A DNA stretch of 64,000 nt, taken from Strigops habroptila. Taxonomy: Eukaryota > Chordata > Aves > Psittaciformes > Psittacidae. Each line of letters opens with the position of its first letter. Within the stretch, counting starts at the first letter, position 1. The notes beneath the pieces are model-generated. The model was not told the origin of the DNA. It made no database searches and saw only the letters and a program-made list of their open reading frames with translations. The translations under genes were made by a program, and so were the position numbers. The stretch covers positions 55,669,743-55,733,742 of the forward strand of contig NC_044278.2 in NCBI RefSeq assembly GCF_004027225.2, read 5' to 3'. Positions 48,196-61,259 of the stretch are shown here, in pieces.

Positions 48196-51100
48196 GGAGC
48201 TTCTTTTTCCTCCTTGCAAAAATTGTGTGTGTGTGGCTAAGTTTATTCACCCAGTAGAGTGAACCACAGCCCTGATAGCAAGTGAAGCCAGGCTTTAGAC
48301 GTACTAGCAAGATGTTACAAGGAGGTTCTCCCAAAGGAAAAAGAAGTCCTAGTATGCCATGACTGTCAGATTACATACAGGCAGGAAAACTGTGGCATTC
48401 TTGTCTCAAATTCCAGCTTGACATATGTACAGGGCATGCATAACATATATGTGCGTACAAAGCCATTTCAGCCACTGGTTCCAATTATGGTCACAGTTTC
48501 TGTATAGTTAATATCAGCTGAAGTTCTGTAAGTACTGCTGTCTGGAATACAAAGTCAATAGAAATATTCCCATCTAACAATTTGAGCATACACTGAAAAG
48601 TTCTGCAGGATCAAGGCATTTTTAAAGCAAAATATTAGATGTATTTGAAATTATCTGTAAGAATTCTTCTTTGAGAGAAGATTTTGTAGAAATAGATTAC
48701 GTCATTAAATCACATCATGTAGTAAAATTAAATCCACTTTTGATGGCTACTATGTCTAGAATTCAGTCACTTTGTGATTATTAGATTTCTCTGCAGCTGC
48801 TTTTACAGTGCATTTTACTGTTTACTGCTATACATAGCTACTTCACAGTCTTTATTTGTCTCATCACAACAATCCCATGTATTAGGGAAGATATGTTACT
48901 CTGATTTTATAGCTTTGGTACCTAAGAAAAGAAAAGCCACAAGCAAATTGGTGGTAAAGCTGGGAAGCGAATCCTGGCTTTGGAGCCTCAGATGACAGCA
49001 AAACTGTCTTTTTCTCCCTATAATCATGTGGAGGCACGTACAGGGTATTATCTCTGAATGCATGGATATTGACCTCCACAGACTTGTGTTTTATGCTTGC
49101 AGCTGGCTATGGGAATAAGTCCTTCCAGGACTAAAGCCTTAATATGCAGTGGACTCCATTTAAGCACCAGTTCACTACACCACTACTCTTCTTAAGGCTC
49201 CCATGAAAGACTTTGATACATGTATCTTTCTGTGTAGGTACATTGTGCTAAATTATTTATATTTCTTCACTTCTTTCTCCTTTTGATTGGCTTATTCTGC
49301 AATTGATAGACATTTTTCAGGAAAATTATGCTTGAAGTTGAACAGTGTTAGGTTGAATTGTTTGTTTGGTTTAGCTGTACAGGTCCAGTGCACTGGTGTT
49401 ATTACTCAAAGTGCAAAAGAGTCACTACTTACTATCCCATTGTTCATCATTAATTCCAGAAGACCACTGGTTCTCTGTTGTGGGAAGGAAAAAAAGGTCT
49501 TTGAATTAACTTATACACAGTTGAAACTCTGATTCCAATAATACACATGCGGTAGCAAGGTTTGACATTAATTATGCATGGAAGGTTTTTCAAGATTAGA
49601 CCTAAGATCTTTTCTAAGAGCATAAACCTACTTGTCCTTAATGGGTAGAGGTGTATCTAGTCCAATCTTTCTAAAACTTTGAGTACCTCAATTTGTGAGA
49701 GACGATTTCAGTTATTTCAAAGGAACTCCATTTTACATAGATTGTGCAAGGAATGGCTTTTTGAATATATGAATTGGAGTCAGTTAGTTGTTTCACACTG
49801 GACACCTAGAAACCTCTTAAATATTTTAAAAAATTACATATGTATTATTTTATTTTTCCATCATTTAAAAAAGAAAAGGAAAATTATATACAATCTGGAA
49901 GAACAAAGCACAACATACAAGCTTTTTGCTGTATTTGTGGTTTTGTCTTCCCTAGATTAAGAATACTTACAGAGGTAAAGAATTTTCCCAAATGGAACGA
50001 AAATCTATTTAAATAAACAAAAGTCTATTTAAAAATCCAATTTTCAGAAAGAAAATTATGACTTTGACAGTTTCCTTCTCCCAGGGCTTCAGTTATGGCT
50101 ATCTGGCAAAAAATATACTGAACACATTCATCAGCAAAACTATCAGTGTTTGCTAAAAAGAGCTGATTGTATGAAAGATATTGCAATAAATGCAGACATT
50201 GCCTTAAGAGGTTAAAACTCAACTAATTTAAAATTCAAATCTTACATCCTATAAAAATGAATTATGACAGCTTCTCTGGGGATGATTTATCTGAAAAATC
50301 TGAAGCAAAGAAAACCATGTCAGAAATCAACTCCTGTAACTATATTTCAAGTGTATTTCAACTTTAGTCATTGTAGAATAAGAATATTAAAAATTAAAAA
50401 TGAAACCACTTTGGAAGATAACTCCTCTTTATTTGGTTTCTTGCATTGGGGAATTATTTCTTAAATGTGTAACAGCTAAAAAAACCCTGAAACTTTTGCT
50501 GCTTCATAAATCCTAGGAAGCCTACGTTACACACCAGCAATAGAAATAGGAAGAGCTTGATTTTTGAGTCTGGTCCAATATATTCGTACGTCAACAGTAA
50601 CTTTAGGTAGAAAAAACCCATATTCTTAACCTCTGGATTGGTGGCATGGTTTAGTCAACCTGGAGCTGACCTGGACTTTATGTCATCCCAGATATGTTTT
50701 TTTAATAAAGAATAATAACATGCTTAAGAAGTAATGTGAACCTACAGAATAGAGTTTTGGAAGACAATTGTCTATTTGGATGTTTCCCCTTAGAGGACTT
50801 TGTGCATTCTGGGATTTTATATCTGGCTGTTTAAGAACTGCCCTGTGCGAGAGAAAATTGGGCAAGGCGACTTGAAATCCATGGCAGTACAGGCCAGTAG
50901 AGAGTACCCTGTGATATGGAGATTTTTTTCCAAATCGAATGTCAAGGGGGATTACCAAGTCACCTGTTCTGACCTGTAGTATATCACAGGAGAAGCACCA
51001 TTTACAGATTGGCCTTCCAGTCACCATTATTTAAATACTGTGGGTAATTTGCATGTAGAAGTGTTTATGTATACCTTTGCAAAATCCATGAGGACTCATT

Positions 51101-52739
51101 TGGCAGGTTCTTTTCCCCAGGTCAGCCCAGCATCTGTCTGAGCAGGTCTGTCTCATCATGACAAAGTTAGAGAGTCCATTATCATGTAGGAAGTGCAGGT
51201 ACAGATGGAAGGGGGACAAGGCTGGCAAGACACTGTGCAGCCAGAAGATGTTTCTTAGGTCCTTACAAATGACTAACCCCCTCTGTGAGAAATCTTAAAC
51301 CCCTCATACTCTATTTTCCTTGTACCCACTGTGATGCAATTCACGACTTAAAAGAAATTATGTGTACATACTAGTATTGTTAAACAAAAGAGTGATGGAA
51401 ATTTCTGGGATCAACGAAGTTTATCGCTATATCCACTATACCCTACCCCAATGCACTAGTAATTAAGAAATTAAGAGGGTGAAAATTATATGCTTTGATT
51501 TACTTTTTTTCAGTTACTTTCACTCTAATTGTGTTTATTCAAAATAATTAAATAGCTATATAAGGCCACAGAACTGTGTCTTTATGCTCAAATGAACAAA
51601 AAGAAGAAACGATTATTTAACTTGGCAACTATTGTGTGGCAATGATGAATGTGGAAACAAAGATTCAAGAAGGAGACATCAAAATGGAGGCTTTCTTTCC
51701 ATCTGTTTGCCTCTTCATTTAAAAGAGGTTGATAATGGGGTCATGGCATCAAGAAAAGTTAACTGGATTGTCATGAATAGGAACAAGATTGCTTCTATTC
51801 TTTTACATGAGGGCTGCACCTTTGCTGTTCATGCAATGTGAAGAATATTAGAAACCTATCCTTGCAGAGTTTTCACAGGTTTTTGCTGCATATAAATGCA
51901 TGAGGTTGGTTACTTGTGCCGCTAAGGCACTGTACCCATGCAGCTAAGGCAGAGGGATTGGTAATGAGGAGCTCCTGTGCTACTTCAAAGGGCACCACTT
52001 AGTCTCTACGTGTAGTGGGAAGGCTTACAGGTAACTGTAGCCTTAGGTGACGCTCTCTGAGTTGTCTAGGAAGGAGCCAGATCTAACCTAGATGCTGTGT
52101 ACAGTTTTTAGCCTGAGCCAGTCGGTCTTAATGACATGAATCCTGGGTAACACCATATGACATCTTTGACAGAGCTTATTTGTGTCTGGCCAGCTTGGAG
52201 CAGCCATAGGCAGAGAAGCATGTGTCTGTCTATACCATCCACATGTATATGCATCCGTCTCTCCATAAATGTGAAAAAGCAAACAGAGGCATTGCCTTGT
52301 TATGGTAAAATGCACCCTCAGAGAGCACAGTTGAATGGGAAGGATGTTCTGAGCATGACTGACTTCACAGGAGTCTCCCTGGGGCCAGGTGCCTCTTGGT
52401 TGTTTTCATTAATGTCTTTGGAAAGCAGCTGACAAGTAAGCAGTGTGTACACTGCTGGACTCCACTTCCTTATATGACTTGTTATCCCTCTTTTACCCTC
52501 ATAGAAAGATTTTTAGAAAGTGAATTAGCTGAGGAGAAAAAAAGCAACTAGAGTGTCAGATTACTTATCAATAGAAATGGAAAGCTGTTAGCAGATGACA
52601 GTAAGAAGGTCAGAGTTTTCATTGTCTTTTTGGTGACACTCTTCACTGAAAAGGTTGTTTTTAGTCAGGTAGCGAGCTTGAAATGAGTTAGAGAACACAA
52701 ACTTTACCCTGCATCGTCTGAGTGACTGAAGGACTTTCA
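48196..52739. other. AT-rich unique DNA with no recognisable gene
   Basis: No exon, RNA gene or repeat recognised; a short (GT)n lies near 48225. Confidence 0.55.
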
Positions 52740-53945
52740 AAAGTGCAGGTAACACTTGAAAATCTGAAGGACCTGAAAATGAGTTAAGCTTCCAGAAGAC
52801 TGGAAAAAAGACAACAAAAATGCCTGTCTTTTTAAAAAAGGGAAGCCTCCCCCACCAAGCCAAGGAATTATGATGTTAGATGTTTTCAATTTCTAGAAAG
52901 AAATTGAAATTTCTAGAAAGAAATTAAAATATAATGAAACAAACCCTGTGTAAACGCTTAGAAGATAAAGGAAAGAAAACTTCCAGCAAATGTATTTTGT
53001 CCAACATACATCAAACATAGAAATTTGATATGTTACAAGGGCTTTTATATCTATCTCATTTAATATTTTCTAAGACAAACTAGGAAAACATGCAACTCTT
53101 CAGGGAGTGGACTGAGGTTGGAAAACCTCTTGGAGAATAATTATTGAATGTTTATTGCCAGGTGGAAAGAATGCATTGAAGAGAAATCCGCAGGAACCTC
53201 CCCTGGGTTGTGTTCTTCAATAGCCTCCTGAGTGGCCTGAGTGAGGGACTGCACCAATCAGGAAGGTCTGCGGGAGTGTAGGATCCCAATTCCAGCTGCT
53301 CAAGGCTCATTGAAAAAATGTGCAACTCAAATAGGGTACATTTCCCTGAGAGCAACAACCAAGTGTGACCTGCAGGCAGGAGCTGTAGGTTGTGCAGATA
53401 CAGAGTAGAGAATAACTGGCTGAACAGCAGCTCTGTGAAGAGCACAGGGGTTACAGTGGCACATGAGGGAAGCATGAAGCAGTAATGTTGTGCCACTGTG
53501 ATAAAAAGGTGTGTTCCTGGATGTATGAACAGTGCTATTATGTGCAAGGGACATGAAATAATTCTTCCCATTTGATCCTGGTAAAACATGGGTGGACCTG
53601 TGAGCAGTGTTTATTACCAAATTTCAATAAAATATACATAGCTGGTGAGAAATGCATGGCAAGAATGATTTAGAAAATACTGTGAACAAGAAAAAAAATA
53701 AAGGAAGGCTTGGAGTTCTTTGGTTTAGAAAAGAAGTAACTTAAGGTAGACATGAGATCACATTTCAAAAAATTAGCTGTAAAGACAAAGAGAATAAGGT
53801 CTAATATTTTCTGTGAAAAGGATAGAATGTCGTAAGTCTTTAAACATCTGTCAGGACTGGCATAAGTATAGCTGAACCTGCCTTGGGGAGGGACAAGGAA
53901 TGGATGATCTAAGTGCTTTCCAGACCTAAGGTTTGTGAACTACAG
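52740..53945 (+). mobile_element. Possible very old CR1/L3-type LINE relic
   Basis: Only scattered similarity remains. At about 52790-52845 the sequence reads LPEDWKKDNKNACLFKKGK, close to the [20 protein letters not shown] block of CR1 reverse transcriptase in copies A and B. Near 53545-53560 it reads CKGHEIILPI, resembling the [11 protein letters not shown] block, and at about 53890-53930 it has ggaatggatgatctaag and ctttccagacct, as in the 3' end of CR1/L3 elements. Order and orientation agree, but all frames are shattered. This may be one relic or two independent ones. Confidence 0.4.
52887..52926. repeat. Two tandem copies of a 20-bp unit
   Basis: The units at 52887-52906 and 52907-52926 differ at only two positions and each contains the palindrome TTTCTAGAAA. 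Probably a local slippage duplication. Confidence 0.9.
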
Positions 53946-55120
53946 CTCTGTATCTATGTTTATATTAATAAGGCCAAGATTTTAATTTATTATTGGTGGT
54001 GCAATTTTTAAGTATTTCCATTTAAAATCAGGTTTTTCAAGCATAAATAATTGGCAGCATGCATATTTTTTTTTTTTTTTTTTTTAATCTGACTTAGAGA
54101 AGTATAGAAATAGAGTTAAGTCATCATTCCCCCATCTGATCGCAGCTGGACATGACCAGAATCAATGTGAGAACCTGAGTCAGACCTTTAGAAAGGCCTC
54201 AATTATATTGGATTGATTTCATTTTAAGGTGTTATAGTCACACTGTGATTAATGGCTCTAGTCATGGTTTTTCAGTAGAGCTGTCACAGGCAGCGCATTT
54301 TTAAAGAGTGCCTTTGGGCTTTATTCTAGAGAACAAATGGGCAGCACTGAACCACCAAGGAAGAAATTAGTTGTAACTGTTAATATTTCCACACATATTT
54401 GCTGGCCAAAGCTTCTCACTGAAACAGAAGAGTGTTACCAATCATTTTTGGCGTCCATTCCTGCATTCTTACCCTCACACACCACATCATGCCTTGTTGA
54501 TGGAGTCCCAGCTTGAGGGCTCAAAATCTTTGTCTTGTCTGAGTTCAGATGGGAACTTGAATCCATAGTGCTTATATGTTTGGGTACTGAATATTAGGAA
54601 TGGGGCTTTTTCAGGGTCGTCTGTTGGAGCACCACATGCAGGACCAGGAATTCAACTTTCACTTAGACAGAGAGAGGAGCATCTCTAATTTCACTGCTCT
54701 GTTCACTCACAGGGATGTTTAAGTCCCTCCACTAAATCAAAGAAAAAGGTTTTGAATTGAGTCGTATCTATCTACTAGTCTATCTAAATAGAAGTTTATT
54801 TTGCCTCTGCCATTTGTTTACATGGATATGGTCTTCTGCCTGTGGGTGGAATATCCCTGACTGAGACATGCTCTGGCAATTCCCACAGAAAGTTCATCCC
54901 TGTGGCAGCACAAGCTGAGGAAGGCTTAATAATATTTGAAAATTTAAGGATCTCTGACTGTGCTTAGCTTTCAAAAACTGGCATATTAAACTGTTTGCCA
55001 GTGCCTGCCTTCTGGCAGCTCTTTACACACCACATAGCAGCAACTGAAGAATTTGCTGCATAAGATAACTGTCAAGTGATGGTTTGAGATGATCAGCAAT
55101 GCTTTAAACAGCTAATGGCT
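53946..55120. other. AT-rich unique DNA
   Basis: No gene recognised. A T20 run is at 54066-54085. Confidence 0.55.
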
Positions 55121-55713
55121 TGTTGTGGTGGGTTGACCTTGTCGGGATGCCAGGTGCCTACTAAGCTGCTTTTCTACTCCTCTCCTCAGCAGGACAGGGT
55201 GGGCAGAAAATAACGTGGAAAGAATCTCACGGGTCAAGATAACAGTGGCTTAATAAAGCAGAAGCAAAGACCGTGCATGGAAGCAAAGGGAAACAAAAGA
55301 TTTATTCTCTAATTCCCATCAGCAGGGAATGTCCAGCCACTTCCCATGAAGAAGGGCTTCAGTACAGGTAGTGGTTGCTCTGGAAGACAAACATCATAAA
55401 TAATGAATGTCCCTGTCTTCTTCCTCCATTCTCTCAGCTTTTATTTCTGAGAAGATATTATACGGTATGGAACATTCCTTTGGCCAGTTTGGGTCAGCTG
55501 TCCTGGCTATGTCCCCTTCCAAGATCTTTCCCACCCCCAGCCCACTGGTGAGAGGGAATGTTGTAGAGACAGCCTTGATGCTGTGTGAGCACTGCGAAGC
55601 AGTAGCCACAATTCTGGTGTGTTATCAACACCCTTCTAGCTACCAGTACAAAGCACAGCACTAGGAGGGCTGCTGCGGGGAAAACGATCTCCAACTCAGT
55701 CAGGTCCGATACG
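55121..55713 (-). mobile_element. ERV LTR, antisense, diverged
   Basis: Read on the minus strand it parallels the LTR at 35102-35668: cagccctcctagtgctgtgc, gggtgttgataacacac, ggacatagccaggacagctg, ccaaaggaatgttccatacc, an A/T-rich TATA-like box (aataaaag, about 55439-55446), then ttgcttctgctttattaagc and the terminus acccaccacaaca. In plus orientation it therefore starts TGTTGTGGTGGGTTGACC at 55121. The other end, about 55713, is inferred by alignment with the 35102 LTR. No matching target duplication is seen, so the ends may be slightly off or the flanks decayed. It is clearly older than the 15823 copy. Confidence 0.8.
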
Positions 55714-55824
55714 GTTGTTCTGCTGGTGAACCAGGAGATTTGAAACCTCTGGCATTCTTGGTTTCTCTCTGAAGTCAGTCATACATCACCAACGTGAGAG
55801 ACTCAGGGCTCTGTATCTCTGTGT

Positions 55825-56215
55825 AGAACCACAGAATGGTTTGGATTGGAAGGGTTTGGGTTGGAAGGGATCTCTAAAAGTCACCTTGGATAGGGACATC
55901 TTTAGCTAGATCAGGTTGCTCAAAAGCCCTGTCCAGCCTAACCTTGAACACTTCCAGTGATGGGGCAGCCACAGCTTCTGTGGGCAACATGCTCCGGTAT
56001 CTCACCGCTTTCACTGAAAAAAATTGTGTTTCTTACCTACAGTCTAAATCTACCCTCTTTCAGTTGCTCATGTCCAATTTTTCATCCACCAGTATCTTCA
56101 AGTCCTTCTGCACAGGACTGCTCTCAATCCATTCATCTCTCAGTCTGGATTGATACTGACCCACATGCAGGACCTTGCCCTTGGCCTTGCTGAACTTCAT
56201 CAAGTTTCCACCTCA
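55825..56215 (-). mobile_element. CR1 fragment with internal deletion
   Basis: Minus-strand CR1 with a decayed tail (agaaccacagaatgg at 55825), 3' UTR, and ORF2 C-terminus (ccctgtccagcctaaccttg, tctgtgggcaacatgctccg). At about 56066 it jumps to the upstream part around the [11 protein letters not shown] block (tatcttcaagtccttctgca, ggactgctctcaatccattc), and ends near 56215 in the ANLMKFN block (tgaacttcatcaagttt). Roughly 350-400 bases of the RT C-terminal region are absent. Confidence 0.9.
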
Positions 56216-59200
56216 TGAATCCCCTGGAGGCTTCAGGTTTGGTTTTTTCAGTAACAATGTTACTAGTGGCTGCTCTGCCTATGTCTGTCCCTGGTATGGC
56301 AGTTAGGGGAGGAAGCAAAGGGCATTTGAGAAACATGTTGAGTTAGTGTAAGCGGGGTTTATCTGCTGAACTCTTGACTTCTGAAGATGTAACTAGTCTT
56401 CTAGACTCACTTTATTAAAAAAACAGAGAGAAAGGGCATCTGAAGAGGGCAATTTTTCTTATTTATTTTAGATGCCTGTCCTCAATTGCAGTGATTCTCT
56501 CAGTGAAGGTATCCACGGGTTAATCTTGTGGGATGCCTGATGACTGACTTTGCAGGTTATAGTTCTTGAGTTGCACGCATAGCCCCTACTCATTTACACC
56601 TTTTTGTCCTTTTTAAATCACAGCCTTCACCTTCACAGTCTTGGTGTGACTTTTTTCCACCTTTTTTTTTTTTTTTTTAATCTTCTTTCTTTTCTGGTGC
56701 TTTAATATGTTTCCTGCTTTAAAGAACTCCAAAAATCTGCACTATCCAGTTGTGTAAGTGCTGCGTGATAGTAGAAATAGCACCTTAGATGATTCATATT
56801 TGACATATATTAACATTATGCAGAAACATATAGCTAAATTATGACTAGTACAGGAATGACACACTGTCTGACAACTCAGGCAAACATAAGTCACTACCTA
56901 TAAATGGAGATGCTAGAATCAGCTGAAAAGCAGTTAACTCTTTCAACCTGGAACAACACAACTTGCGTTTATTAATCTCTGCCTTTGTGCTCATAAGGAG
57001 AAGGATTGATCTGAGAGGTCTAAGGTATTCTGTGGTGGCCTGTACTCAACAGTTTTCAAGGCAGCAAAATTCATCATAGTCTTTTGCATCAAACTGGATA
57101 TAACACTGGATCTGGCTTGCCTGGGGGTAGATGCAGGAGAAGCTGAGCTGCTCCAAGGTGCCCAGGGTCCCCTGGTCCCTACCAGACAGGGAGGCATTCT
57201 CAGGCTTTAACAAGAACCTGTAATGAGGAAGCACCACAGGGTATACATCTGGACACAGAAATTCTTATGGGCCCTGCAAGGAGCATGGCTATGCTGCTGT
57301 CATGCTGTGCTAATTAGCCTCATATGAGTTAATTAACAGGCTTGTAAACTGAACTCAGTCAAGTGGTGCTTTTACCTCCAGTCCTGGAAGAAGCTAATTC
57401 AGAACCCTATTATGCTTTCCAATACCATCCTTAAGAAGACAGCAACATAGCGCCAAACTCTTACTTCTTTTAGTGCCACCAGAGCAATCTGGACTCATAA
57501 AGCACGGTCCTGCAAAGCAATGCAGCCACAGGCAGTGGTGTCACAATAGTTAAGTGCACCAAGAGAGGTTAGGGAGTGTGGCAGTGCCAGCAAGAGCTAT
57601 CGGTACAGAGGCAGCACCAGCACCAGCACAGTGACTGAAGAGCTGCTTCCATCAGCAGGTTTGTAAGCAGCAGACATCACCAGAGACAAGAGCTGCAGCT
57701 TTGCTGTTCTCTCTTACTCTCTGTGTTGATCTCACTTGGCTCCAAAAGAAATAGGTTTAGCAGCAGCAATGAGCTCTACTCTGTCTCAATGGCTTTTCCA
57801 CCCTGAAAGTAAGGAATTAGTCTTTTCAAATACAGTCTAAAATATAGTCATACAAGAGCTTTTCTTTAAAAAGTCAGTTGAAAAGAAAAGGATTAAGGAT
57901 ATTATTAAACGAAAAGACTTCCTTAATTCCTTATATCAACATAGTCTTAACCATTTTCATTTTCTTCCTTTTCTGCATTATTAATAGGACTTTTCAAGAT
58001 ATTTAATGGTAGTCATTGCTGTGGAATGAAGCAGACCAAAACCACTCTTCAAAACCCTGCACCTTTTTTTACCTGTTTGTTGCTGTATCTAGCTGTCATG
58101 CTAGCTTTGTTGTGACCCTGGGCCTATGTCTTTTGTTGGAAATGGAGCCATCTAACAACACTTGCAAATACTGAAGCTGAACCTGGAGCTTTCTTTGTGG
58201 TCACACTGTGCTGCTCACTGTAGCTGTAGATAGAGCAACAACAGGAGGAGAAGGATGATTTTCTCAGTGTTATTCACCAGATCAGTTACAGAAACAAAGA
58301 CAGGCTTTCACTATTCTCCTAGACCAGTTCAAAGTCACTAAAAGCTGATATTCAATGTGCTCAAGACTAAATTTTTTTGAGATGACTCTGAAGAGCTTTT
58401 GAGTTTCTGCTCAAAACATGAGGGAGGACAACTTTTGGTCCAATTTTTAGGAAATCAGACAGCATTCAAACAGGTATTTTGACAAGTATCATTCAGGTTA
58501 CTTCAGGTATCACCAAACTTTGCAATGTTTTAGCCAGAGTACAACAATGGACCTCTTTTGGACCTTTTTTTTTTTTCTTTTTTTACACTAAGGCAGAGTT
58601 GAAGTTTCTGTGGCTGGTAATTTTCTTCTTTTCTGAAAATCAATGTTCATATCACATCTCAGGGGGCACATTTTCACAGGGCAAGGACAGATGATGCTTT
58701 TAATGGGTTCTCTGCAGCAAGTGTTGCAGAGCTTATTATTATTCTCCCATAGGGTGCATAGAAAAGTAACACTTAATAAAAAGGACCACAGGAAGCCAAC
58801 ATCAAGTGATACCTTTTATTAAATATGAAGCATCTGTGGTATACACAATTTGGGAAAAATGAAGCTCAGTTTTACCTTTTGTCTATCCCTTTAAACCCAT
58901 GAGGAAAGAAATTACAAAGCTGCTTAGACTCCTAAATGCAAACAGACATTCAGATCTGCTATGGCACTTGAGTGCTGCAGTGCAGCACATCACAGCATCT
59001 AGCCTTCAGGTGCCAGCCTTCCAAGAAGAAATCATCCAGCTGGAGTATCCAGGATTCATATGTAAAACAGAGGGATTAAGTGTACCTGGATAAACCAACA
59101 CTATTTGGGACTATAGGCACTTTCTGTAGCAGCTCCATGGATACTTTTAACTGGAAACTACAGTCCTGATGGCATCTGACACATAAGACAAGATTTTTAA

Positions 59201-60650
59201 AATAAGTGTTATCATACTACATTCCAGCTCCAGACACCTAAAAATGCAGGCGAACCTACAAAGTCCACCTTGTGAACAAGATCTTTAATCTCTCCAGACA
59301 GTGTGGATACAGGTACTGCATATGGACAGCTGTTAAGTAAGTTCAGCAAATGTGACTAACTTTAGTGAGGTGAACAGGTCTCTGTACCTCAATAAAATGT
59401 GATTTACTTCCAAGCTGAAATAATTTGCTCCCCTGTAGATGCCCAGACACATTCGGGCAATTCTGAGGCATCCTGCCTGCTCTCCAGATGCTCTTCTGGG
59501 ACATGTGTGACACTCATCGGTCCTGTGTGATAACTGCCCATGCTGCTGTCTCAGGCAGTCACTCCAGAGCACCTCTGCTGGCATCAAATGTCTGGATAGC
59601 TCGTATATTACAGTACAGTATGTGCTGACACTTTTCTTGGGAGGCAGCAGTTGTTAGTTTGGGTTTTCCTCTCTGTTGAGGTACCAGGACAGCTAGGAAC
59701 AGATTGAAATTCTCTGCTGTAATGGATATATGGTACATTGAACATGTGGACTAGTGAACTTCCACCTCTTCAAGTTAACCCTTCAAAAGAGACCAGAAGG
59801 GTAACTTCAGCTCTAAGAAACATTGTTTCAGTGACGTCGCAGGCTTGGCTGTAAAAAGAGAAAAGGGGACTTCTTTGAAATAATTTGGGGCACATTTTGA
59901 AGCTTAATTTTCAAAATGAAGTCTAGGCTGCAATGTAATCAGGTCAGTCCAGGGGTAAGATATACAACTGAGAGTTATTACGAATTGCACTGATTCAGTT
60001 GATTGCAAGACAAATTGGGACATTTTAGCAACTCATAACCTGTCTTCAGGAGTTTCAGATGTTTTGAGAAGAGAAAAACTTCTTCTTGGAACCACTTCAG
60101 TGAACCTGAAATACTTCATTCAAAGCATCTTGGATTCAGTGCAGTTTCTCTGGACCCAAAACAAGTTTGTGCCTATCCCAAAGCTATAGATCCAGGGAGC
60201 ATCAGAGTCTGCGTCTTGGCATCCCACCAACAGATCTGCTGTGGGCAGAACACTGAACCCCCCTGCAACTGCTGTCATAAATCAGTGTTACAGCTATTTT
60301 TAGTCGAACTGACAAGAATGTCATTTTTCACAGAACAGTTGCTGGCTCTGGGGAATTTCCACTTCATAGGAAATTTTTATAAAAGTTGGTTTTAATATTA
60401 TTTGAATTAAGATCATATGTCAAAAACTTCCTGTGCCTTGAAACTTCTGTTTAATTGGACATTTTGAGACAGGAAATCATACAGGAAAAAGGCAGTCTGA
60501 GTACAATTGAAATTAATGATAGCTCTGCTTTTACCAAACTATGTCTGCAGCAACCAAGAATTAGAACCAGCATGCATTTACTCACTGATACTGGATAATC
60601 CCCTCCTGTGCATCCTATTAAATCACTGCTCTCGTGCATCACTGCTGTTT
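56216..60650. other. AT-rich unique DNA with no recognisable gene
   Basis: No exon or repeat family recognised. A T17 run lies at 56662-56678 and a T-rich stretch at about 58567-58584. Confidence 0.55.
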
Positions 60651-61012
60651 ATCATGGAATCATAGAATGGTTCGGGTTGGAAAGGACTTTAACATCATCT
60701 AGTTCCAACTCACATGTCATGGGCAGGGACACCTTCCACCAGACCATGTCACCCAAAGCTCTGTCCAACCTGGCCTTGAACACTGCCAGAGATAGAGCAT
60801 TTACCACTTCTTTGGGCAACCTGTTCCAGTGCCTCACAATAAAGAACTTCTTCCTCATATCTAACCTGAACTTCCCCTGTTTAAGTTTAAACCCATTCTC
60901 CCTTGTTCTATTGCTACAGTCGCTGATGAAGAGTCCCTCTTCAGCATCCCTGTAGGCCCCTTCAGATGTTGGAAGGCTGCTATGAGGTCTCCACACAGCC
61001 TTTTCTTCTCCA
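60651..61012 (-). mobile_element. CR1 3' fragment joined to an LTR fragment
   Basis: Minus-strand CR1 tail (atcatggaatcatagaatgg at 60651), 3' UTR and ORF2 C-terminus, ending in the LEKRRL-equivalent (agccttttcttctcc) at about 61012. After about 28 unassigned bases an LTR 3' part begins. It is 5'-truncated and differs from copies A and B by scattered substitutions and a missing segment near 60838 (cacaataaagaac where others have caccctcac..aaagaac). Confidence 0.93.
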
Positions 61013-61039
61013 TAGAAATTCATACTTTTTTTTCCTTTC

Positions 61040-61259
61040 TCCTCTAGTTTTATATTCTTTCCCTTTGTCATTTCCTTTATCATTATTATTATTGTACTGT
61101 ACTTTATTTATAGTTATTAAACTGTTCTTATCTCAACCCATGGGTTTTACATTCCTTTGATTCTCCACCCCATCCCACTCAGGGAAGGGGGCCAGGGGCT
61201 GGGGGCATGAGGGAGCAGCTGTGTGGCACAGAGTTGCTGGCTGGGTTTAAACCATGACA
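61040..61259 (+). mobile_element. 3' part of an ERV LTR, truncated at its 5' side
   Basis: Contains ccctttgtcatttcctttat, cattattattattg, actgttcttatctcaaccc, atgggttttacattc and gggagcagctgtgtggc, ending ACCATGACA at 61259. This is the 3' portion of the same family as the LTR at 15823-16396 (compare ttgttatttcactaatcg and gactgctcttatctcaaccc there). The U3 half is missing where it meets the CR1 fragment, so insertion was followed by deletion or recombination. Confidence 0.85.

Noticed and set aside
53152..53589. 145-codon open frame on the minus strand
   Set aside because: Runs antisense to the possible LINE relic, is rich in Leu, Ser and Cys as complements of such sequence often are, and matches no family.
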